From contig NZ_MWUE01000033.1 of NCBI RefSeq assembly GCF_002077695.1, forward strand, positions 62,001-126,000: DNA of 64,000 nt, given 5' to 3'. Under the pieces are notes generated by a model. The model saw only the letters and a program-made list of their open reading frames with translations. It had not been told where the DNA came from and did no database searches. This DNA comes from Pantoea latae. GTDB lineage: Bacteria > Pseudomonadota > Gammaproteobacteria > Enterobacterales > Enterobacteriaceae. Shown piece by piece: positions 26,284 through 35,533 of this stretch. The stretch's first letter is position 1. The number at the start of each line of letters is the position of its first letter. The position numbers and the translations under genes were made by a program.

Positions 26284-27733
26284 GATTCTTCCTTTATGTC
26301 TGCCGAACAGAATTTTACGGCCCATTGTTTGGCCCAGGTCTCCGCACAGCGTGCGTTAAACCAGAAGGCATTGGTCGAGAACAGGCTTCCTTTACTGAGC
26401 GGCCCGATATTAAACAGGCCATTCACCTTACGGTTATTAACCTGGCACTGGAAAATCAGCGGGTCGGTATTGATGCCGCCACAGGGTTGTCCTTCAATCA
26501 GCGACTGGCTCAGCAGGTCCTGTAACAATGGGTGTGTCGTTTGGCCAATATCAAGCCTGCCTCCCGTTGCATCCCAAAAATGACGGAATGAAAGCGTTTC
26601 TGACCGGGTTTGCAACACATAACGGCTGTCAGTCTGTTCCGGAGCAGCAAGCGCCTGATGAAACCTTACCCTCTCATGAGCAGAAGCCTCGATTAGTTCA
26701 CCAAACACCTCCTGAGGTACCGGATGACGCCAGGCGGCCCACACCGCACCGTACATTTTCATAAATCGCAGCTTTTGTTCGGATGTGAATGCGTTCCAGA
26801 GCTTGTGCATATACGGCCGCGTTGAAACCAGAACATCCTGCCAGGGCAGATCACAGTTCTCCGCACGCGTAAGCAGCATGCGGAAATACTCGGTCTGCCG
26901 CTCCTCACGTAACAGCTTCATAGCAGGCCGGAATTCCCCTTTTTCTCTGAGAAGGTAAAACTCTTTTCGAAGGAGACGGGAGAATACGTTCAGCATGTCT
27001 TCACTTTCCGCAGTGGCAGACATGATTTTACGCCAGGTCAGGTGAACGGGTGTATAGCGGTTACTGCTCGTAAGGCAGGTCGGAACATAACCGCTGCGTG
27101 AAAAGAGATGGATTTTCACCTGACTTTTGCCAAACGCATAGCGAAACGCATCAACGGCCGTGAGACCGCTACCGGCGATGAGCAGCGGCGCAGCAGAAGA
27201 CTGATCGAACTGCGTATAATGCGAAATAAAACCAGGCTTTCCGGCGAACGCCGGAAAGGCGCTTTCAGATAATGCCCCAGGCACATCACAACGTTACGGG
27301 CGAAGATTGAGTTTCCGCTGTCATCGCACAGGGAGAACGATGCTCCCTGCTTCCTGATGCTCACCACGCTGTGGTGGAATTCATCAATTTTCAGTATCCC
27401 GGCCTGCTTAACGTCACGGTAAGTCTGGCGGATAAAATCTGAGTATCTGAGGCGCGATGGCCAGCGTTCACGGGAGTTAAAGGTGGAATGCAACCAGTGA
27501 CCAAACAGTTCTGGTTCAGTTGCCGTCACTGACATCAACCCCGGCGGGGTATTGACCTTGTGTATGGCATCAGCATCACCAAACGCTTTTCCTTTTGCAA
27601 AGCTGGCAGGGGGGTTGAAAACGGCAATTCGCGGCTGAGCCGTTCTGATGTTATAAATTTCATCCTGTAGCTGGCTGAGTAAACTGGTTCCTGTCGCCCC
27701 CAGCCCTACAACTGCAACGTCATACATGACCAA
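26280..27733 (-). pseudogene. FAD-NAD(P)-binding protein, frameshifted
   Basis: Two adjacent frames make one protein of about 485 residues of the FAD-NAD(P)-binding family (PF13454). The first part starts MVMYDVAVVGLGATGTSLL (dinucleotide-binding loop) and contains NTPPGLMSV; the second contains a second nucleotide-binding loop, LLIAGSGLTAVDAFRYAF, and the rest of the protein. The frames meet at about 27266-27278, next to a run of four Cs on the plus strand. One missing base explains it; a sequencing error or a -1 programmed shift are alternatives. It is coupled to the AEC gene, so the pair may make and export a metabolite. Confidence 0.75.
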
Positions 27734-28532
27734 TACGTCCTGTTAATCATTTGAAGTGCTTATATAACAACAGCCGCGGATAAAGGTAAACAAATCTCAT
27801 TTAATGTAAAGTTATATAAGTATATCACGTAACTTGTTAATATAAATCATAATAAAAGCAGCGCAGAAAGTATCGACTGTAATAATCTTGTATTTCGGAG
27901 TTTCGCAGTGCGCCCGCTATTGATAAATTTTAACTCCTTAATGAGTTCCTTCGCAGGGCCTCACAGCCAGTGACTCAGTGCCATTCAGTGAGCTTTCATG
28001 GTCAATGTCATGCGATTAAGAGCGCAGCTAAACTGAAAAAGCAGATTGAAGTTTTTGCTCTGTATCCTGCCGGTTAACTGAAACTTTCTCCCATGCAGTA
28101 TCATCACAGTATGCCGGGCAAAATGAGGGAGGTGCGCCAGCCAAAGTGGTGAAATCGGTAATGAGTTTGTGATCGCTCTGTAAGATCGCCTTTTTCGGGC
28201 CATTGGCCTGATGCTCAGCCATGTTGATTCAGCATAGTAATACGTCAGCATCACCGAATCTGGACTGCCAGGGTTCGCCATCAGACCCCAACCGCCAGGC
28301 CCGAAACGCAGCCCTTTGCGGTTTGGCGTAGCTTGTCAGCCAGCCGGCCAGAGCTGACGACCCGGCTTGCCGGGAGCCGGTGTTAACCGGGGATTAGTTG
28401 AGAATAATGACCGCTTTGTGCCAGAAGCGGACGTAAAATTGCTAGTGCAATTAATTAGTGGTTAAAAAGATGGCATAATGAAGTAAGAATGTGCCCATAT
28501 TGCTGAGGTTTAAAGGGATTAAGGGGCAAAAA
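27734..28532. other. long AT-rich intergenic region
   Basis: About 800 bases. The first 170 bases are very AT-rich and contain likely promoter DNA for the leftward FAD/AEC pair. Around 27985-28281 short leftward frames look like decayed coding DNA but have no ribosome binding site or family match. A type B palindrome is at 28409-28432. Confidence 0.35.
28409..28432 (+). repeat. dispersed palindrome, type B copy
   Basis: CCGCTT and AAGCGG arms around TGTGCCAG, 100 bases before the lipoprotein gene. Confidence 0.6.
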
Positions 28533-28940
28533 ATGGAATTGTCTAAAACCGTAAACAAAATCGTTATGCTAACCATTATTGTCAGCCTGGTCGCGGGATG
28601 CGCGCCGTTGCATCCTTCCGAATGCCATAAGACCACAGCTACAGGTAATTGCAGTTCAGGGCGCTGGGATGATCAGGATGAATGGGGTGCGCAAGCACGG
28701 GCAATCAGGGCGGCAATAAATAACAAACTTGATGTGTCACAGAACTGGAAGGGGAAAAAATGCAGGTTGCATATTGAATTTGCTCAGGATGGTACGGCTT
28801 TAAATATATCAACCAGCAATGGTAATAAAGCCTATTGCGAAGCGATTGAATCAGCAGCCCATAAAGCTAATTTCCCGGCCTTCAACAATCCAGAAGTCTA
28901 CAGAGATTTTCAAAAATCTGGCTTTAATATGGGCGGATAG
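28533..28940 (+). CDS. lipoprotein with TolA C-terminal-like domain
   Basis: A 135-residue lipoprotein. The signal peptide ends in the lipobox LVAGC (about 22-26). The mature part from WGAQARAIRAAINNKL to the end has the order seen in the third domain of TolA (PF06519): a helix, WKGKKCRLHIEFAQDGTALNI, a cysteine in NKAYCEAIESA, and a final VYRDFQKSGF. TolA itself is a long inner-membrane protein; this one is only an anchored domain. AAGGGG precedes the ATG at 28533. The base composition is lower in GC than the neighbours, and repeats flank it. Its role is unknown. Confidence 0.72.
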   Translation: MELSKTVNKIVMLTIIVSLVAGCAPLHPSECHKTTATGNCSSGRWDDQDEWGAQARAIRAAINNKLDVSQNWKGKKCRLHIEFAQDGTALNISTSNGNKAYCEAIESAAHKANFPAFNNPEVYRDFQKSGFNMGG

Positions 28941-28961
28941 CAAGTCAACGCCTATCTAAAT

Positions 28962-29025
28962 GTCCACTTTTCGCTCATAGCGGACTTTGTCCCGCACACA
29001 TGTCAGTTCTCTTCCAGAAGCGAAA
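28962..29025 (+). repeat. composite dispersed repeat, A palindrome plus B half
   Basis: Type A palindrome at 28962-28985 (one mismatch in the left arm), then 40 bases with CACATGTC and CCAGAAGCG at the end. Same layout as 24858-24921. Confidence 0.65.
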
Positions 29026-29141
29026 GTTGTTGTTTTGGATTCATCAATGCGACTAGTGGCGTTCGATTGTGTTAAAAAGTTGTTTCAAAGCAGTTATGTC
29101 AGCAACTTAATGGAACAGAAATTAGAATGCAAAAATGATGC

Positions 29142-29522
29142 ATGGGTTATGTGGCCATCGTGGTCGACGACTATGACTGCGCAATTCAGTACTATACCGA
29201 CAAGCTGGGCTTTACGCTGGTAGAAGACACGCCGCAACCGGGTAAGCGCTGGGTCGTTGTGACGCCCAATCCGGATAGCGACTGTAATCTTCTCCTGGCA
29301 CGTGCTTCAAACGAGCGACAGGAAGGCTTTATCGGCAACCAGTGCGGTGGGCGGGTATTCCTGTTCCTGCAGACCGACGACTTCTGGCGCGACTTTAACG
29401 CCATGAAGGAAAAGGGTGTTAACTTCTGCCAGGAACCGCGAGAGGAGGAGTACGGGATGGTCGTTGTGTTTGAGGACATCTACGGCAACCGCTGGGATCT
29501 TTATCAGAATAAGAAAAATTAA
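29142..29522 (+). CDS. VOC family (glyoxalase-like) protein
   Basis: A 126-residue vicinal-oxygen-chelate protein. The repeat beginning VAIVVDDYDCAIQYYTDKLGF is typical, and VVVFEDIYGNRWDLYQ near the C-terminus has the usual metal-ligand glutamate. The ATG at 29142 leaves the N-terminus about two residues short of relatives and has no good ribosome binding site, so expression or the precise start is doubtful. Such proteins can be glyoxalases, dioxygenases or antibiotic-binding proteins. Repeats lie on both sides (29025 and 29569). Confidence 0.75.
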   Translation: MGYVAIVVDDYDCAIQYYTDKLGFTLVEDTPQPGKRWVVVTPNPDSDCNLLLARASNERQEGFIGNQCGGRVFLFLQTDDFWRDFNAMKEKGVNFCQEPREEEYGMVVVFEDIYGNRWDLYQNKKN

Positions 29523-29568
29523 AGCTCCGAGGGCCAGGTTTTTAACACGTAACCGGTGCTGATGCCAC

Positions 29569-29592
29569 GTCCGCTTTTCGCTCAAAGCGGAC
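29569..29592 (+). repeat. dispersed palindrome, type A copy
   Basis: GTCCGCT and AGCGGAC arms with the loop TTTCGCTCAA, 47 bases after the VOC gene. Confidence 0.7.
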
Positions 29593-29689
29593 TTTCCCTC
29601 ATAGATACCTTTGGTAGACCCCGGCTGCGCAACGGTGCGCCAACAAGCCCTGGCTAAATTTTATCGACCGCCTTTGTGAGCTTCATTAG

Positions 29690-29727
29690 TTTTGTATCAC
29701 ACTGTATCCGCCGGCTGAACACATACA
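29690..29727 (+). promoter_or_regulatory. response-regulator site candidate upstream of the DUF6130 gene
   Basis: TTTTGTATC at 29690 and ACACATACA at 29719, with GGCTGAACACAT at 29713-29724. The same three blocks recur at 33408-33478, before the second hydrolase gene of this locus. The leader up to the DUF6130 start is 295 bases in all with no other gene. Confidence 0.5.
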
Positions 29728-29817
29728 CCCCGTTGCACAACCCGCCGTTTTGCACATATCCCCTCTACATTGCCGTGTTCTTCTTTACGCATCACATCAC
29801 TGCGTGGAGAGACCCCG

Positions 29818-30279
29818 ATGTTAACCCGACTGTTGATTTCATCTTTGCTGATGGGCGCTTCGGCAACCTGTGCCTGGGCCGACAGGCTCGGCGACCTGAG
29901 CGCCGGCGCTGTGCTGGGGCCGGCTGCCGTCGCGCCGCTGGAAACCCCACAGCCTCCGGCGAAATTGATTGTGGATGCGCCGCTGGCCGGCCCGCTGCGC
30001 AAAGGCGCGGTGTTTATTCAGTACCGGGCCGAGAATCTACGTATCGAGCCGATATTTGGCCCAAAGGCGCTGAACATCACCCCGCGCGTTGGGCATATTC
30101 ACGTGATTGTTGATGACAATCCGTGGCACTGGGCAGACACCAGCGGTGAACCCGTCATCCTGGTCGGGCTGCCCGCCGGGAGACACAAGGTGACCCTTAT
30201 TCTGGCCGATCCTACCCATAAGCCGCTCGACAGCAAAACCGTCACCTTCACCGTACCCGAGCATGCCGCACATCACTAA
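29818..30279 (+). CDS. DUF6130-like exported protein
   Basis: A 153-residue protein with a signal peptide (MLTRLLISSLLMGASATCAWA). The mature part has GHIHVIVDDNPWHWADTSG and LPAGRHKVTLILADPTHKPLDS, histidine-rich and typical of this uncharacterised family; the histidines could bind a metal. GGAGAG precedes the ATG at 29818. It is the first gene of a probable operon with an exported hydrolase and a two-component system. Confidence 0.72.
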   Translation: MLTRLLISSLLMGASATCAWADRLGDLSAGAVLGPAAVAPLETPQPPAKLIVDAPLAGPLRKGAVFIQYRAENLRIEPIFGPKALNITPRVGHIHVIVDDNPWHWADTSGEPVILVGLPAGRHKVTLILADPTHKPLDSKTVTFTVPEHAAHH

Positions 30280-30298
30280 CACATTGAGGAACACCGCT

Positions 30299-31291
30299 AT
30301 GAACGCTTTTTTTCGTCCGTCACTGCTGGCCGCACTGGCGCTGAGCGCCGCGACCTCTGCCTTCGCTGCCTCGTCAGAAACCGACTATGCCGCCGCATTT
30401 AGTCATATTCATCAGGTCAAAGCCGGTGTGCTTAACGTCGGTTATGTCGATATTGGTCCTCGCGACGGGCAGCCCATTATTCTGCTGCACGGCTGGCCCT
30501 ACGATATCCAGAGTTATGCCACGGTAGCGCCGAAGCTGGCGGCCAAAGGCTATCGCGTTATCGTGCCCTGGCTTCGCGGCTACGGCAGCACGCGCTTTAT
30601 CTCAGACAGCACGCCGCGCAACGGTCAGCCGTCTGCCATGGCGGCAGATGTGGTGGGGCTGATGGATGCGCTCAACATCAAACAGGCCGTCTTTGGCGGA
30701 TTTGACTGGGGCGCACGCACGGCTGATATCGTTGCCGCGCTCTGGCCCGAACGTGTGAAGTCCCTGGTGTCCGTCAGCGGCTACCTGATCAGCAGCCAGA
30801 CGCTGGGCCAAAAACCGCTGCCGCCGAAGGCGGAACTGCAGTGGTGGTATCAGTTCTACTTCGCCACAGAGCGTGGCCGCCAGGGCTATGCGCAAAACAC
30901 CCATGATTTTGCCCGCCTGATCTGGCAGCAGGCCTCACCCGGCTGGACATTCAGCGAGGCGACCTTTAATCAATCCGCGAAAGCGCTGGATAACCCGGAT
31001 CAGGTGGCCATCACGATTAGCAATTATCGCTGGCGTCTGGGTCTGGAAAAAGGCGAGCAAAAATATGATGCTTATGAGAAAAAGTTAGCGACGCTGCCGG
31101 TGATTAGCGTGCCCACCATCACCATTGAGGGCGATAATAACGGCGCGCCTCATCCGGCTCCAGAAGCATACCGGGCAAAATTCAGCGGAAAATATGAACA
31201 CCGGACCTTCACCGGTCATATCGGGCACAATCCGCCGGCTGAAGATCCAGAAGCGTTTGTCAAAGCCATCACGGATGCCGCGGCCATGTAA
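30299..31291 (+). CDS. exported alpha/beta hydrolase, epoxide hydrolase-like
   Basis: A 330-residue enzyme with a signal peptide (up to about SAFAAS). The oxyanion-hole motif HGWP and the nucleophile elbow GFDWGAR give an aspartate nucleophile, as in epoxide hydrolases and haloalkane dehalogenases; the catalytic histidine is in GHIGHNPPAEDP near the end. GAGGA precedes the ATG at 30299. It lies 19 bases after the DUF6130 gene. It probably acts on electrophiles in the periplasm. Confidence 0.82.
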   Translation: MNAFFRPSLLAALALSAATSAFAASSETDYAAAFSHIHQVKAGVLNVGYVDIGPRDGQPIILLHGWPYDIQSYATVAPKLAAKGYRVIVPWLRGYGSTRFISDSTPRNGQPSAMAADVVGLMDALNIKQAVFGGFDWGARTADIVAALWPERVKSLVSVSGYLISSQTLGQKPLPPKAELQWWYQFYFATERGRQGYAQNTHDFARLIWQQASPGWTFSEATFNQSAKALDNPDQVAITISNYRWRLGLEKGEQKYDAYEKKLATLPVISVPTITIEGDNNGAPHPAPEAYRAKFSGKYEHRTFTGHIGHNPPAEDPEAFVKAITDAAAM

Positions 31292-31360
31292 CGGCACTCT
31301 TATATACAGGATCGACTCTCACGATCGCTGCTGGCGTATGTCGCAGAAAAGGAGGATGTT

Positions 31361-32101
31361 TTGGAACACATCGATCACATTCTGGTCGTTGACGATGACC
31401 GCGATATACGCGAGCTGGTCACCCACTACCTGGAAAAGTCCGGCTACCGCGCAACCGGTGCCGCTAACGGACGTGAGATGCGTGCGGTGCTGGCGTCGCA
31501 GCATATCGATTTAGTGGTGCTGGATATCATGATGCCGGGAGACGACGGCCTGACCCTCTGCCGCCAGTTGCGCAGCGACACGCAGCGTAATCTGCCGGTG
31601 CTGATGCTGACCGCGCGCAGCGAGGAGACCGATCGTATTCTCGGACTGGAGATGGGCGCGGATGATTATCTGATTAAGCCTTTTGTTGCGCGCGAGCTAC
31701 TGGCGCGCATCAAAGCGATCCTGCGCCGCACCCGGGCGCTGCCGCCTAATTTACAGATTACAGAAGCCGGACGTCTTATTGCGTTTGGCGAGTGGCAGCT
31801 TGATACCTCTGCGCGCCATCTGATTGACAGCAGTGGCGTCATCGTGGCGCTGAGCGGCGCCGAATACCGTCTGCTGCGTGTATTTCTCGACCATCCGCAG
31901 CGCGTGCTCAACCGCGATCAACTACTGAACCTGACTCAGGGGCGCGATGCCGAGCTGTTCGAACGCTCTGTCGACCTGCTGGTCAGCCGACTGCGTCAGC
32001 GGCTGCGTGAAGATGCGCGCGAGCCGGCTTACATCAAAACGGTGCGCAGCGAAGGCTATGTGCTGGCCGCGTCGGTGGTGATTAAAGAGGCGTATGAATG
32101 A
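31361..32101 (+). CDS. OmpR-family response regulator
   Basis: A 246-residue regulator. The receiver domain has the acidic pair in VVDDDRD, the phospho-acceptor Asp55 in LVVLDIMMPG and the conserved lysine in YLIKPF. The C-terminal winged helix ends with YIKTVRSEGYVL. The start appears to be TTG at 31361, with a strong AAAAGGAGG just before it. Its TGA overlaps the kinase ATG (ATGA). It likely binds the shared boxes at 29690 and 33408. Confidence 0.88.
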   Translation: MEHIDHILVVDDDRDIRELVTHYLEKSGYRATGAANGREMRAVLASQHIDLVVLDIMMPGDDGLTLCRQLRSDTQRNLPVLMLTARSEETDRILGLEMGADDYLIKPFVARELLARIKAILRRTRALPPNLQITEAGRLIAFGEWQLDTSARHLIDSSGVIVALSGAEYRLLRVFLDHPQRVLNRDQLLNLTQGRDAELFERSVDLLVSRLRQRLREDAREPAYIKTVRSEGYVLAASVVIKEAYE

Positions 32102-33405
32102 CGCTCTGGCCGCGCTCGCTGCTGTCGCGCCTGCTGATTATTGTGCTTGGCGGATTGCTGCTGGCCAACGCCTCCACGCTGGTCAGCCTGATGATAGAGC
32201 GAATGAGCAGCGCCAAAACCGTTATGCTGGGCAACCTTGAATATGATGTGGCGACCAGCGTGGCGATCCTGGATCGTTTGCCTGCAGCGGAACGTCCTCA
32301 ATGGCTGGCCAAGCTGGCGCGCGGCAACTACCGATATCAGCTGTCGCCAGGCGAGCCGGGGCCTTATCCCAGCAGCTGGCGGGCACGCGACGCGGTGCGC
32401 TCCTTACAGGAGACGCTGGGCGGACGTTACCAGATGAGCCTCCACGCCATCCCTGGTCCGCGCGAGCATATTCAGATGCACCTGACGCTTCATGATGGCG
32501 CCCCGCTGACGCTCGACCTCTGGCCACGCATGCCTGCCATCGCGCGCTGGCTGCCGCTGGTGCTGACGGGTCAGCTGCTGCTGCTGCTTTTCTGCGCCTG
32601 GCTGGCTGTACGCCAGGTGGTACGCCCTTTTATGCGCTTCACCCAGGCGGTCGATGCGCTGACGCCAACCGCCAGCACGCCGTTGATGGCAGAGAACGGC
32701 CCGGCGGAAGTGCAGCAGGCGGCTCGCGCGTTTAATGCCATGCAGACGCGTATACAGGATCACCTGAAAGCGCGCGCGCAGATCCTGGCAGCCATTTCTC
32801 ACGACCTGCAAACTCCCATCACTCGCATGAAGCTACGCGTGGAGATGGCAGAACAGCCAGAGCTGCGCGACAAGCTGCTGAGCGATCTCGACCATATGAG
32901 CCAGCTGGTGCGAGAGGGTATCGCCTATGCGCGCTCTTCTGAGGTACGAGAGGAGAAGCGGCAGAACGTCAGCCTGAATGCGTTTCTCGACAGCGTAGCC
33001 TGCGACTATCAGGATATCGGCAAAGCGGTGACGTTTATGCCCTGCAGCGGACAGGATACCTTTGCCATCCGGCCGCAGGCGTTGCACCGTATCATGACCA
33101 ATCTTATCGACAATGCCCTGAAGTTTGGTGGCGAAGCGGAGATCCAGCTTTGCGCGCCCCATGAGGAGAGCGTCACGATTCACGTTCTGGATAACGGGCC
33201 TGGCATACCCGAAGCGGAGCTGAAGGCGGTGCTGGAGCCGTTTTACCGCGTGGAAAGCTCGCGCAACCGCCACACCGGCGGAACCGGACTGGGGCTGGCG
33301 ATTGCCGCCCAGCTGGTCGGCCAGATGTCCGGCACGCTGCGCCTCAGCAATCGCCCCGAGGGCGGGCTCGATGCGTGCGTCACGCTGCGACAAACCGATT
33401 TGTAG
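32098..33405 (+). CDS. sensor histidine kinase
   Basis: A 435-residue membrane kinase. Membrane segments at about 10-30 and 150-170 enclose a periplasmic sensor of about 120 residues. HAMP follows at about 171-222, then the phospho-acceptor His235 in AAISHDLQTP, the N-box NLIDNALKF, the G1 box DNGPGIP and the G2 box GTGLGLAI. The periplasmic part contains no cysteine, so direct thiol sensing there is unlikely. It is translationally coupled to the response regulator. Confidence 0.88.
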   Translation: MTLWPRSLLSRLLIIVLGGLLLANASTLVSLMIERMSSAKTVMLGNLEYDVATSVAILDRLPAAERPQWLAKLARGNYRYQLSPGEPGPYPSSWRARDAVRSLQETLGGRYQMSLHAIPGPREHIQMHLTLHDGAPLTLDLWPRMPAIARWLPLVLTGQLLLLLFCAWLAVRQVVRPFMRFTQAVDALTPTASTPLMAENGPAEVQQAARAFNAMQTRIQDHLKARAQILAAISHDLQTPITRMKLRVEMAEQPELRDKLLSDLDHMSQLVREGIAYARSSEVREEKRQNVSLNAFLDSVACDYQDIGKAVTFMPCSGQDTFAIRPQALHRIMTNLIDNALKFGGEAEIQLCAPHEESVTIHVLDNGPGIPEAELKAVLEPFYRVESSRNRHTGGTGLGLAIAAQLVGQMSGTLRLSNRPEGGLDACVTLRQTDL

Positions 33406-33407
33406 CC

Positions 33408-33478
33408 TTTTGTATCCCCCGGTCGGTTACACATACAAACCGACAAAACTGGCAATAGCGGAAACAGGCTGAACACAT
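33408..33478 (+). promoter_or_regulatory. second copy of the shared promoter boxes
   Basis: TTTTGTATC at 33408-33416, ACACATACA at 33429-33437 and GGCTGAACACAT at 33467-33478, identical to the blocks before the DUF6130 gene but with different spacing. They lie before the serine-hydrolase/DipZ pair. Confidence 0.5.
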
Positions 33479-33541
33479 GCGGTGGGTTTAATAAAGGTAC
33501 TGCCAGCAGGCAGACGTTCATCCACCGTTATGAGGTTTACT

Positions 33542-34294
33542 ATGAAAGCCGTTGTCCGTTTTTTCTCCCTGGGCCTGCTGGCCCTTTCTGCCGCTCCGTT
33601 GGTACACGCCGACGAAATCCACTCTGTCGTGCTGGTGCACGGCGCCTTTGCCGACGGCAGCAGCTGGGATCGCGTCATTCCACTGCTTCAGGCGAAAAAT
33701 TATGAAGTGATTGCCGTGCAGCTGCCGCTGACCTCCCTGCAGGATGACGTCACCGCCACGCAGCGCGCGATAGCGCGGGCGAAGGGCGATGTTGTGCTGG
33801 CTGGACATTCATGGGGCGGCACCGTCATCACCGAAGCCGGCAACGATGAAAAGGTCAAAGCGCTGGTCTATGTCGCCGCTTTCGCGCCGGACAAGGACCA
33901 GACGACCGCCGCCCTGGCCGACAGTTACCCCGCGCCTCCGGGCAGCGCGAGCCTGACAAAATCCGCTGACGGCTTTCTCTCTCTGCCGCCGAGTGCGCTG
34001 GCCGATGATTTTGCGCCGGATGTGCCTGCCGCCCAGCAAAAGCTGATGTCAGCCACCCAGGGGCCGATCCGCGCCGCCGCTTTTGGTGACAAGGTGGCGC
34101 AGGCAGCCTGGGCGCAGAAGCCGAGCTGGTATCTGGTCAGCACGCAGGACCGCATGATTAATCCCGATCTGCAGCGCGCCATGGCGCACAAAATCCACGC
34201 ACAGACGCGCGAGGTGGCTTCCAGTCATGTCTCGATGGTCAGTCACCCGGACGACGTGGCGCGCATGATCACTGCCGCCGTGCAGGCAAAGTAA
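33542..34294 (+). CDS. exported alpha/beta hydrolase (salicylate-esterase-like)
   Basis: A 250-residue hydrolase with a signal peptide (to about VHA). VLVHGAFADGSSW is the oxyanion region and GHSWGG the serine nucleophile elbow, so it is an esterase rather than an Asp-type enzyme. The His is in SSHVSMVSHPDDVA. Among in-frame ATGs, 33542 is best placed for a signal peptide and has GAGG before it. DipZ follows 10 bases later. Confidence 0.83.
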   Translation: MKAVVRFFSLGLLALSAAPLVHADEIHSVVLVHGAFADGSSWDRVIPLLQAKNYEVIAVQLPLTSLQDDVTATQRAIARAKGDVVLAGHSWGGTVITEAGNDEKVKALVYVAAFAPDKDQTTAALADSYPAPPGSASLTKSADGFLSLPPSALADDFAPDVPAAQQKLMSATQGPIRAAAFGDKVAQAAWAQKPSWYLVSTQDRMINPDLQRAMAHKIHAQTREVASSHVSMVSHPDDVARMITAAVQAK

Positions 34295-34304
34295 GGAGCT
34301 GATT

Positions 34305-35495
34305 ATGTTACTGTTTATTGCTTTTCTGGCTGGCATGCTGACGCTGCTCAGTCCCTGCACGCTGCCGGTCATTCCGTTTGTGTTCGCCAGCGTGCGCGGG
34401 CGCAACGGGCAGCTGCTGGCGCTGCTGAGCGGCATGGTCATTATGTTCACCTCTGTGGCGTTGCTGGCGACGGTGGCGAGCCAGTGGGTTGTTCGCATTA
34501 CCGCCGCCGGACGCTGGATTGCGCTGCTGTTTCTGACCCTGACGGCGCTGACGCTGCTTTCTTCGCGCATAGCGCAGTTCATTACCCAGCCAGTTGTCGC
34601 GATGGGAAACCAGCTGAACAGCGCCAGTCACCGCAACAGCGGTCTGCTTGCGGCCCTGCTGGCGGGGCTGGCAACCGGCCTGCTCTGGTCGCCGTGCGCA
34701 GGCCCGGTGCTGGGCGCCATTCTCAGTCTGGCGGTCGTGGCAAACAATCCGCTATCGGTCAGCCTGCTGCTTGCTGCCTACGGCAGCGGCGCGGCCATCA
34801 TGCTGGGGCTGATCGGGTTCGCCGGACGCAGCCTGATCGCGCGGCTTCGCCCTGGGCTGGCCTTCACGACACGCCTGCGGCAGGGAGCCGGTGCGCTGAT
34901 GCTGGCCTCGGTCGCGCTGATCGGTAGTGGGTCTGTGAGCCTGCTGCAAAGCACGCCAGCCTTTGCGCAGAATCTTGAGCAGCGCATGAGTCAGTGGATG
35001 GCAAAACCGGAACCGGCTGTCCGCCTCGAACCCGTGGCGATGCCGCAAACCAGCAGCGCGCTGCCCTCGCTGGAGGGCGGGACGTCGTGGCTGAACGGCG
35101 CGCCGCTCACGCCTGAAAAGCTGAAAGGTAAAGTGGTGCTGGTCGATTTCTGGACCTATGACTGTATCAACTGCCAGCACACCCTGCCCCATGTTCGCGA
35201 CTGGGCAAATAAATATCAGGCACAGGGACTGGTGGTGGTCGGCGTGCACACGCCAGAATATCCCTGGGAGCGCGATAAGCAAGCCGTGAGCCGCGCCGTC
35301 AGAGAGTGGCGGCTGCCTTACCCCGTGGTGGCAGATAATGATTACGCTATCTGGAATCGCTTTGGTAACCAGTACTGGCCTGCGCACTATCTTTTCGATG
35401 CGCACGGTCAGCTGCGCTATAGCGCCTTTGGCGAGGGAAACTACGCCGAACAGGAGAAGGTGATTAGGCAACTGCTGAAGGAGGCCAGAGCGTAG
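34305..35495 (+). CDS. dipZ: DipZ-type CcdA/thioredoxin fusion protein
   Basis: A 396-residue membrane protein. The N-terminal CcdA/DsbD-like half (about 1-220) has six hydrophobic segments with the redox cysteines in LLSPCTLPV and WSPCAGPV. The periplasmic thioredoxin-like half (about 265-396) has the active site DCINC followed by THTPEYPWERD-like family sequence. It carries electrons from the cytoplasm to the periplasm. It is the last gene of the locus and is followed by a strong terminator. The redox partner is unknown. Confidence 0.85.
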   Translation: MLLFIAFLAGMLTLLSPCTLPVIPFVFASVRGRNGQLLALLSGMVIMFTSVALLATVASQWVVRITAAGRWIALLFLTLTALTLLSSRIAQFITQPVVAMGNQLNSASHRNSGLLAALLAGLATGLLWSPCAGPVLGAILSLAVVANNPLSVSLLLAAYGSGAAIMLGLIGFAGRSLIARLRPGLAFTTRLRQGAGALMLASVALIGSGSVSLLQSTPAFAQNLEQRMSQWMAKPEPAVRLEPVAMPQTSSALPSLEGGTSWLNGAPLTPEKLKGKVVLVDFWTYDCINCQHTLPHVRDWANKYQAQGLVVVGVHTPEYPWERDKQAVSRAVREWRLPYPVVADNDYAIWNRFGNQYWPAHYLFDAHGQLRYSAFGEGNYAEQEKVIRQLLKEARA

Positions 35496-35533
35496 CGGCA
35501 ACCATTCTGGGCGGGGCTTCACGCTTCATCTTT

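Noticed and set aside
27985-28281. Small leftward frames upstream of the lipoprotein gene
   Set aside because: The amino-acid composition is partly protein-like, but frames overlap each other, lack ribosome binding sites and match nothing I know; at best decayed coding DNA.
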